Of a stretch of 8,936 nt of DNA, positions 1-5,284 are shown piece after piece. A program made the translations under genes and the position numbers. The stretch spans positions 1-8,936 of the forward strand of contig JAEWSS010000337.1 in the NCBI GenBank assembly GCA_023459755.1. The letters run 5' to 3'. Positions within the stretch are counted from its first letter, which is position 1, and every line of letters begins with the position of its first letter. Source of the stretch: Verrucomicrobiota bacterium. GTDB taxonomy: Bacteria; Verrucomicrobiota; Lentisphaeria; Victivallales; Victivallaceae. Below the pieces are notes generated by a model. It worked only from the letters and a program-made list of their open reading frames with translations, made no database searches and was not told the origin of the DNA.

Positions 1-77
1 ACTTTTTCCATACTCAGGACGGACGGGACACCGCCGCCTCGGATAACTTGCTCAACGACTTCTAATATATACGACAT
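1..77. other. Edge fragment, coding strand undecided
   Basis: Two mirror-image reading frames in the same codon register are open to the window edge. On the + strand, codons from base 3 run to a TAA at 63-65 and would be the last 20 residues of an upstream protein ending DNLLNDF; their third positions are rich in G+C. On the - strand, an ATG at 77-75 opens a frame starting MSYILEVVEQVIRGGG that leaves the window, with an amphipathic, protein-like pattern but no clear Shine-Dalgarno. One is probably the shadow of the other. A - strand gene would be divergent from the efflux operon, as many efflux regulators are; a + strand gene would lie upstream of it in the same direction. No family is recognised in either. 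Confidence 0.3.
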
Positions 78-287
78 TTTGAGTCGGCACAAGCATAAGC
101 AACATCAAAAATATCCGTGCAGCGGCAGTTCGTGCATTTCAATCATTTTTAAACTTGAAATATGACGATATCAGGAATACGTTAAGTATTGAGCTGAACC
201 GATGAATGGTCACGTTGGTGATGGAATTCCGCGGTGCGGTCTGAGGACGCATCCGCCGCCAGGCCCGGGGCAATGGCCAGCGCGGAA

Positions 288-301
288 TTTCTCCGGAGAA
301 A
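288..301. promoter_or_regulatory. 14-bp perfect palindrome, candidate operator
   Basis: TTTCTCCGGAGAAA is a perfect palindrome, ending 82 bases before the RND start codon. Its size and symmetry fit a dimeric repressor half-site pair, as used by TetR- or MarR-type efflux regulators. No regulator gene is identifiable in the window, so the link is an inference. A chance palindrome cannot be excluded. Confidence 0.35.
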
Positions 302-371
302 AAAACTGTGGCTTTTGCACGAGAATAAAGTGGACCGTGGAGCCGCGGCTTACCGTCCGCCGGAAATGAAC

Positions 372-376
372 AGGAG
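372..376 (+). promoter_or_regulatory. Shine-Dalgarno site fixing the RND start
   Basis: AGGAG lies 7 bases before the ATG at 384. It selects this start over the in-frame ATG at 366 and the GTG at 234, neither of which has a comparable site. The protein started here begins with a short cytosolic tail and then the first membrane helix, as RND permeases do. Confidence 0.75.
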
Positions 377-383
377 AGACACT

Positions 384-3300
384 ATGAGCGACGCGCCTCC
401 GAGTGGAATCATGCGGATTGTCCGGCTGTTTCTTTCCGGTCCGCTGTCGGGAATTTTCATTGTGGCGGCCATTGCCGCCGGAGTGATCGCACTCCTTGCC
501 ACCCCGCGTGAGGAAGATCCCCAGATCATCGTTCCGATGGCCGATGTGGAAGTGGCGTTCCCCGGACACGCTCCCGCTGAAACCGAACAACTGGTGACCC
601 GTCCGCTCGAACGGCTGCTGTGGCAGCTCGACGGAGTGGAACATGTCTATTCAGTAAGTTCGCGCGACGGCGCGGTGGTGACGGTGCGTTTTCTGGTTGG
701 AGAAGACCGCGACCGCGCGATGGTGCGTCTGCGCGACAAAATTGAGGAAAACCGCAACATCGTCCCGGCCGGAGTGACGAACTGGCGCGTGGTTCCGGTG
801 AGCATCAACGATGTTCCGGTTGTCACGCTGACGCTCTCGTCGGAAAAATACGATTCCGCCGCGCTCCGGCGCATGGCGGAGGAACTTGCCGCCCATCTGG
901 ACGGAATACCGGATATTTCACGCTCGGAAATCATCGGCGGCATGCCGCGCGTCATACGGATTGAACCGGTCATTGAATTTCTGCGCGCACAGAAAATCAG
1001 CCTGCCGGAGATCGGGGAAGCCGTCCGCCGCGCCAACACCACCGCAACCATCGGCACCGCGGTTTCAAACAATCGCGAAAAACTGATTATGACCGCACCG
1101 GTTCCGCTTTCGGCGGAGGCGGTCGGCAAAATTGTCATCAAAGCTGAAAACGGCCGGATTGTCCGGGTGGCAGATGTGGCTGAAGTAACCGACGGTGTGG
1201 AAGTACCATCGTATTACGTCCGGCACAACGGCGATGCGGCCGTCACCATCGCCTTCAGCAAAAAAGCCGGAGTAAACGCCGTTGCGCTTGCCCGCTCAAT
1301 TATTGCGGAAGCGGAAAACGCCAAAGCCGAAATTCTGCCATCCGGCGTGAATATGACGATAACGCGCGACCAGGGCGCGTCCGCCGATGAACGGGTCAAC
1401 GGACTGGTGGAAAGCATGTTTTTCGCCGTGGTCACGGTCATTCTGCTGATTGCGCTCACGATGGGCTGGCGGGAAAGCATCGTGGTCGGGGTCTCCGTTC
1501 CAGTGAGTTTCGCGCTGGCGCTCTTCACCAATTATCTTTTCGGATTCACGTTGAACCGCGTGACGCTGTTCGCCTTGATTCTGAGTCTGGGTCTGGTGGT
1601 GGACGACCCGATCACCAATGTGGACAACATCCAGCGGCACATCCGGCTCGGAAAAAAGAAGCCGGTCGAGGCGACCCTTGACGCGGTGCGGGAAGTCCTG
1701 CCGCCGGTGATCCTCTCCACCATTGCAATCATTATCTCGTTCACTCCGATGTTTTTCATCACCGGCATGATGGGGCCGTACATGGCGCCGATGGCGATCA
1801 ACGTGCCGCTGACGGTTTCCTTTTCCACCGTGTGCGCACTGACTTTCGTGCCGTTTCTCGCCCTCAAACTGTTGAAACGCCGCGCGGGGGAACTGCAGGT
1901 AACCGAGTCCGGCGGCGCGCCGGAATGGGTGCGCAAGATGTACGGCGCGATGATCCGTCCGTTCCTTTCCCGCCGCAACGCATGGCTCCTGATTGCGTCG
2001 GTTGTCACACTTCTGATCGCTTCGGCGGCGCTGATGATTTTCAAAGTTCCGTTGAAAATGCTGCCTTACGACAACCGCGATGAATTGCAGCTCGTCGTAA
2101 AAATGCCGCCGGGAAGCACCGACGAGGCGACCGCGAAACTGATCGCCGAACTCGAGGCGTTTCTGGCACGGCAGAACGAGGTGGTTAATTATCAGTCCTA
2201 CGTTGGCATCCCCTCCCCGATTGACTTCAACGGGCTGGTGAGACACTACAAAATGCGCACGTCTTCACATCAGGCCGACATCCGCGTGAACCTGGTGCCG
2301 AAGCAAAAGCGCAAAATGCCGTCCCACGAATTCACCCTGCGCATCCGCGACGCGGCGACGGCGATTGCCGGTCGTTACGGAGCTGTTCTGAACATTGTTG
2401 AAGTCCCGCCCGGGCCGCCGGTTCTTGCAACCGTCACGGCGGAAGTTTACGGCAAAACCGGCCAGCCGTACTCGGAACTCGTCAACGGCGGGGCGGAACT
2501 GCAAAAGCGTCTGCGCGAAACCGACGCGAAACATTTCGCCGAACTCGATACAATGAACGACCTTTCGCCGGAACGGATGGTTTTCCGGATCGATACCGAC
2601 AAGGCCGCGCTGAACGGAATTACTCCGGCCGAGATTTCCCAGTGTCTTGCCGCCGCAGTTTCCGGCGGACACGTCGGAGACTTGCGGATTGAAGGCGAAC
2701 GCCAGCCGCTTAATCTGGTTTTGCGCTTGAAATACGCCGACCGCAACCGGCTTGAAAAACTTGGCGAATTGACCGTCAAGGGGCGCTCCGGAGCCGTACC
2801 GCTGGCGGAACTCGGCAGATTTGTTCCCGCCGGTTCGGAAACGCCGATCATGCACAAGAATCTGCGTCCGGTGGTTTTTGTCACCGCCGAAACCGTGGGG
2901 CGTGCACCCGGAGAACTGGTGCTTCAGACACAGTTCGGAACGCTGAAAAAGAATCCGCTTCCGGACGGAATTTCCGTGGAATGGGCGGGCGAAGGAGAAT
3001 GGGAGATCACACTCCGCGTCTTCCGGGACCTCGGAATTGCCTTCGCAGTGGCACTCGGCGGCATTCTTCTACTGTTGATCGTGCAGACTGGAAGCGTCCG
3101 GCTTTCGCTGGTGATGATGTGCGCGATCCCGCTTACCCTGATCGGAATTGCACCGGGATTCTGGCTCCTGAATGTGTTGGGCGCGGACACCGTCGGCGGG
3201 TACGCCAGCCCGATTTTCTTTACCGCCACCGGAATGATCGGCATGATCGCGCTGGGCGGCATCGTCATACGCAACTCGATTGTATTGATTGAGTTCATAC

Positions 3301-3551
3301 AGGAAAGCCAGGCGCGCGGCGTACCGCTCAGGCAGGCGGTTTCCGAAGCCGGCGCGGTGCGTTTCCGGCCGATCATGCTGACCGCGGTGACAACGTTAAT
3401 GGGAGCGTGGCCGATTACGCTCGACCCGATTTTTTCCGGATTGGCCTGGGCGCTGATTTTCGGTCTTATCGCAAGCACGATTTTCACCATGGTGGTGATT
3501 CCGGCAATCTATCTGTTGATCGCCGATAAAAATAACGAGGTGAACGCATGA
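384..3551 (+). CDS. RND efflux permease, AcrB/HAE1-like
   Basis: This 1055-residue inner-membrane permease belongs to the RND superfamily, which exports drugs, lipids or other organics from periplasm or membrane using proton influx. Length and layout match the family: TM1 near 20-40 is followed by the motif TPREEDPQI, then a large periplasmic porter loop, TM2-6, TM7 near 530-553, a second large loop starting LKMLPYDNRDE, and a final helix bundle from about 880. The TM4 proton-relay pair is present as VVDDPITNVDN, with Asp407 and Asp408, the same numbers as in AcrB. This favours the organic-export branch over heavy-metal CusA-type pumps. The Lys of AcrB TM10 (Lys940) is replaced by Arg963 in GGIVIRNSIVLIEF. 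The stop overlaps the adaptor start as ATGA, so the two are probably translationally coupled. No substrate can be assigned. Confidence 0.93.
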   Translation: MSDAPPSGIMRIVRLFLSGPLSGIFIVAAIAAGVIALLATPREEDPQIIVPMADVEVAFPGHAPAETEQLVTRPLERLLWQLDGVEHVYSVSSRDGAVVTVRFLVGEDRDRAMVRLRDKIEENRNIVPAGVTNWRVVPVSINDVPVVTLTLSSEKYDSAALRRMAEELAAHLDGIPDISRSEIIGGMPRVIRIEPVIEFLRAQKISLPEIGEAVRRANTTATIGTAVSNNREKLIMTAPVPLSAEAVGKIVIKAENGRIVRVADVAEVTDGVEVPSYYVRHNGDAAVTIAFSKKAGVNAVALARSIIAEAENAKAEILPSGVNMTITRDQGASADERVNGLVESMFFAVVTVILLIALTMGWRESIVVGVSVPVSFALALFTNYLFGFTLNRVTLFALILSLGLVVDDPITNVDNIQRHIRLGKKKPVEATLDAVREVLPPVILSTIAIIISFTPMFFITGMMGPYMAPMAINVPLTVSFSTVCALTFVPFLALKLLKRRAGELQVTESGGAPEWVRKMYGAMIRPFLSRRNAWLLIASVVTLLIASAALMIFKVPLKMLPYDNRDELQLVVKMPPGSTDEATAKLIAELEAFLARQNEVVNYQSYVGIPSPIDFNGLVRHYKMRTSSHQADIRVNLVPKQKRKMPSHEFTLRIRDAATAIAGRYGAVLNIVEVPPGPPVLATVTAEVYGKTGQPYSELVNGGAELQKRLRETDAKHFAELDTMNDLSPERMVFRIDTDKAALNGITPAEISQCLAAAVSGGHVGDLRIEGERQPLNLVLRLKYADRNRLEKLGELTVKGRSGAVPLAELGRFVPAGSETPIMHKNLRPVVFVTAETVGRAPGELVLQTQFGTLKKNPLPDGISVEWAGEGEWEITLRVFRDLGIAFAVALGGILLLLIVQTGSVRLSLVMMCAIPLTLIGIAPGFWLLNVLGADTVGGYASPIFFTATGMIGMIALGGIVIRNSIVLIEFIQESQARGVPLRQAVSEAGAVRFRPIMLTAVTTLMGAWPITLDPIFSGLAWALIFGLIASTIFTMVVIPAIYLLIADKNNEVNA

Positions 3552-4609
3552 AAAAAATAATAACGAGCCTTTTTGCCGTTTTTGTGATCGGCTTTATCCT
3601 GTGGGCAATGTTGTATCAGTCGGGCAGTCTCGGCGGTGGAACCAAAGTCGAACCCGGCGAAAAAGCCGCCGTTCCAGAAAAAGAGCAAAACTGGACAACG
3701 CTTACTCCGGGCACTGCGACGCTGTATTATTCGGCGGTCGGCACGGTGCGGAGCCGCGAGGAAATTGATATTATCTCCCGCCTGATTACCGCCCGGGTAA
3801 TACAGGTTAATTTCAGAAGCGGAGATTCGTTTAAATCGGGCGACGTCCTGATAAGGCTTGAAGACAAGGACTTACAGGCAAAAGTCGACGGCGCTCGAGA
3901 AAATCTCAAAGGCGCGGAAAGCCGCCGGCAGTTTGCGGAAGCGGAATATGCAAGGTCGGCAAAATTGATTGAGTCCGAGGCCATTGCCAGACGCGCATAT
4001 GAAGAAGCGGTCAGCAATCTCAATGTTGCAAAAGCTCAGGTCGCCATGATGAATCATGAACTTGAAAACGCCGAAACCAACCTCGATTATGCGACGATAA
4101 AGGCTCCGTTTGACGGCATTGTGGCAGAACGAAATGTGGACGAAGGCGATTTGGCGACGCCGTTGAATCCGCTGATGAAACTCTTCAACCCGTCGAAACT
4201 TCAGCTTCGCGTGCCGGTCAGGGAAAATCTGCTGGGAAAAATAAAAATCGGCGACATGCTTGAGGTCTTTGTCGAATCGACCGGGAAAAGGTATTCCGCG
4301 GAGGTCAAAGAAGTAATCCCGTCGGTCGATCCCGGCAGCCGGACATTTATTGTAAACGCGTGTCTCTCAGGTGACACCACGGGGCTGATGCCCGGAATGT
4401 TTGCCCGCTGCGAAGTCCCGGTCGGGGAAAAAGAAATTCTGGCCGTGCCGATGAGCGCGGTTCATAAAATCGGACAGCTGGAATATCTTACCGTTCGCGC
4501 CAATGACGGCAAAGCGGTTCGGCAGTTGATAAAAACCGCGCCGATTGTCGGAAAAAACGATCTGGAAATCCTTTCCGGCGCGACCAGTGGCGAAAAATAT
4601 TTAGAATAA
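3548..4609 (+). CDS. RND periplasmic adaptor, HlyD/AcrA family
   Basis: This 353-residue membrane fusion protein should link the upstream permease to an outer-membrane channel. An uncleaved N-terminal anchor (about residues 4-22) is followed by a linker. The first lipoyl half-motif is near 73-110 and an Ala/Glu-rich alpha-hairpin coiled coil near 110-178. The second lipoyl half carries KAPFDGIV at 185-192, and the beta-barrel follows near 217-293 with SRTFIV at 264-269. The final membrane-proximal domain starts near 294. The start follows a GAGG site at 3537-3540 and overlaps the permease stop by four bases. The C-terminus stops at SGATSGEKYLE, where relatives normally continue with another strand (a pattern like SGN-hydrophobic-DG). 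Sequence just downstream resembles that strand in shifted frames, so the tail may be truncated. The adaptor role is secure; whether it is fully functional is not. Confidence 0.9.
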   Translation: MKKIITSLFAVFVIGFILWAMLYQSGSLGGGTKVEPGEKAAVPEKEQNWTTLTPGTATLYYSAVGTVRSREEIDIISRLITARVIQVNFRSGDSFKSGDVLIRLEDKDLQAKVDGARENLKGAESRRQFAEAEYARSAKLIESEAIARRAYEEAVSNLNVAKAQVAMMNHELENAETNLDYATIKAPFDGIVAERNVDEGDLATPLNPLMKLFNPSKLQLRVPVRENLLGKIKIGDMLEVFVESTGKRYSAEVKEVIPSVDPGSRTFIVNACLSGDTTGLMPGMFARCEVPVGEKEILAVPMSAVHKIGQLEYLTVRANDGKAVRQLIKTAPIVGKNDLEILSGATSGEKYLE

Positions 4610-4719
4610 ACCAATACAACCCCGTCTCATTTCCGGAAACTTTTCCCGCGCTGAAAAATCGGCTGGAAGTCGGGACCGGAAATTCAAAAGTTGGATGCCG
4701 CGGGCGACGTCCGGGCGAA

Positions 4720-4770
4720 CGCACGCGAATGCTTTCCGGCAGTGCGTGTGCAAAGCGACCGTCGACTTTG
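4720..4770 (+). other. Two adjacent hairpins after the efflux operon
   Basis: Bases 4720-4726 pair with 4744-4750 over seven positions including one G-U, with an inner TGC/GCA pairing. Immediately after, 4751-4755 (CAAAG) pairs with 4766-4770 (CTTTG), extended by CGA/TCG inside with one bulged base. There is no T-run, so this is not a standard intrinsic terminator. It may protect the 3' end of the efflux mRNA or assist termination by another mechanism. Confidence 0.3.
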
Positions 4771-4836
4771 CTTCCGGCGGACTTTGCCCGAACTGAATAT
4801 TTCCAATAAAATCATCGGCAATGTGAATTTCCAAGA

Positions 4837-4865
4837 TTGACAAAAGGCGTAATCAATGCTAATTT
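4837..4865 (+). promoter_or_regulatory. Sigma70-type promoter, extended -10
   Basis: A perfect -35 box TTGACA (4837-4842) is followed by a 17-base spacer and a -10 element TAATTT (4860-4865), preceded by TG at 4857-4858 (extended -10). Only three of six -10 bases match the consensus, but the perfect -35, ideal spacing and TG motif compensate. Transcription would begin near 4872, giving a leader of about 410 bases before the importer gene. It could also drive a short RNA ending near 5017. Confidence 0.45.
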
Positions 4866-5075
4866 TATTGTGCAACTGCTTATGTCGGGTTTGGGGACAA
4901 ACTCATGCTGAATGGCGGCTGCGGCTTGGTCAGACCATGCGACGCCACCGACCTGACGGCGTTGTCAATTACTGAACGAGCGCATTTTTGCAATGGCCAG
5001 CGATGGTGCGTTTTTATAAATGCAGGTTGGGGGATGTCCTTATTGTGATAAATCGGAAAACGCAATAGTGAAAAA

Positions 5076-5095
5076 CCGTTCAGTATCCGTTCAGT
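5076..5095. promoter_or_regulatory. Tandem 9-bp direct repeats, period 11
   Basis: CCGTTCAGT occurs at 5076-5084 and again at 5087-5095, separated by AT. Direct repeats spaced by one helical turn are the binding pattern of OmpR/PhoB-family response regulators, although these bases do not match the Pho box. The pair lies 190 to 210 bases upstream of the importer gene, inside the proposed leader. It could be a regulator site or a chance duplication. Confidence 0.35.
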
Positions 5096-5106
5096 GGCGG
5101 CGGCAG

Positions 5107-5145
5107 TTCCCCCGCTTGTGGGAAGGCATGTCGAAATGACCTCCC
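5107..5145 (+). other. Mutually exclusive leader hairpins
   Basis: TTCCC (5107-5111) can pair with GGGAA (5120-5124) around an 8-base loop. The same GGGAA can instead enter a longer hairpin in which 5120-5129 pairs with 5136-5145: nine pairs, two single-base bulges and a 6-base loop. The two folds exclude each other, as in attenuators. Pairing was done by eye without energy calculation. Confidence 0.3.
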
Positions 5146-5195
5146 ATATCACTCTGTTTTTTCCGGTCGCCGCACTGTCGGGCGCGATATTCCGC

Positions 5196-5225
5196 CGCCG
5201 GCACAATTCATCCGGCGCCTTTTTT
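5196..5225 (+). terminator. Terminator-like hairpin before importer gene
   Basis: CGCCGG (5196-5201) pairs perfectly with CCGGCG (5212-5217) around a 10-base loop, followed after CC by six T residues (5220-5225). This has the form of a Rho-independent terminator. It lies nearly 600 bases past the efflux operon and only 60 bases before the importer start, with no convincing promoter in between. That placement suggests conditional termination in the leader. GGCGC at 5181-5185 can pair with GCGCC at 5215-5219 as a competing fold. Confidence 0.5.
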
Positions 5226-5268
5226 GCTTTGGCTCAAAAGCGATTCATCATGCCGTCTTCAAAAAAAC

Positions 5269-5275
5269 AGGGGAG
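5269..5275 (+). promoter_or_regulatory. Ribosome site for the GTG-started importer gene
   Basis: AGGGGAG ends 9 bases before the GTG at 5285. An in-frame TAA at 5276-5278 closes the frame upstream, so GTG 5285 is the earliest possible start and directly precedes a good signal peptide. Confidence 0.7.
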
Positions 5276-5284
5276 TAACGCACG

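Larger units (their letters stand above)
78..383. other. Upstream region of the efflux operon
   Basis: This is 306 bases with no convincing gene. The first half, to about 190, is A+T-rich, as expected of a promoter region, but no strong sigma70 pair was found. The best candidate is TTGAAA at 155-160 followed 17 bases later by TACGTT at 178-183, matching only three of six -10 positions. CGTGCA occurs twice (116-121 and 131-136). TCAC and GTGA form a small inverted repeat at 210-221. Two perfect palindromes follow: TTTCTCCGGAGAAA at 288-301 and AGCCGCGGCT at 341-350. The RND frame stays open upstream to a GTG at 234, but that stretch is rejected as coding because the ribosome site and homology-like sequence start at 384. 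Confidence 0.5.
4610..5284. other. Long intergenic region and probable leader
   Basis: This stretch is 675 bases. The first 30 to 100 bases look like decayed adaptor coding sequence: codons reading LISGNF at 4626-4643, then in the next frame PALKNRLEVG from 4645. Two adjacent hairpins follow at 4720-4770. A good promoter lies at 4837-4865 and is followed by about 410 bases of untranslated leader with direct repeats, alternative hairpins and a terminator-like structure. Short frames exist, for example ATG at 4904 for 47 codons and GTG at 5094 for 64 codons, but none has a ribosome site or recognisable sequence. I looked for lysine, glycine, SAM and T-box leader motifs and saw none. Confidence 0.6.

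Noticed and set aside
234..383. N-terminal extension of the RND permease from a GTG at 234
   Set aside because: The open frame continues upstream, but the AGGAG site lies just before the ATG at 384, the added residues are basic and low in family-like character, and the 384 start gives Asp407/Asp408 numbering identical to AcrB.
1296..2246. Long - strand open frame within the RND gene
   Set aside because: Its His/Arg-rich, motif-free sequence is the typical shadow of a high-G+C gene; the + strand carries the clear RND homology.
269..5003. 13-base match GCAATGGCCAGCG near 270 and 4990
   Set aside because: One match of this length is expected by chance in a window of this size, and the flanks do not match.
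4904..5047. 47-codon frame as a leader peptide
   Set aside because: There is no Shine-Dalgarno site and no run of a single regulatory amino acid near its end; the Cys and Trp residues are scattered.
5040..5051. TTAT-TGTG-ATAA inverted repeat as a CRP/FNR-like site
   Set aside because: The arms are only four A/T bases and do not fit the longer CRP or FNR consensus.
4880..5206. 108-codon frame on the - strand in the intergenic region
   Set aside because: It lacks a ribosome site and family-like sequence and covers the proposed leader. Conservation testing would be needed to revive it.
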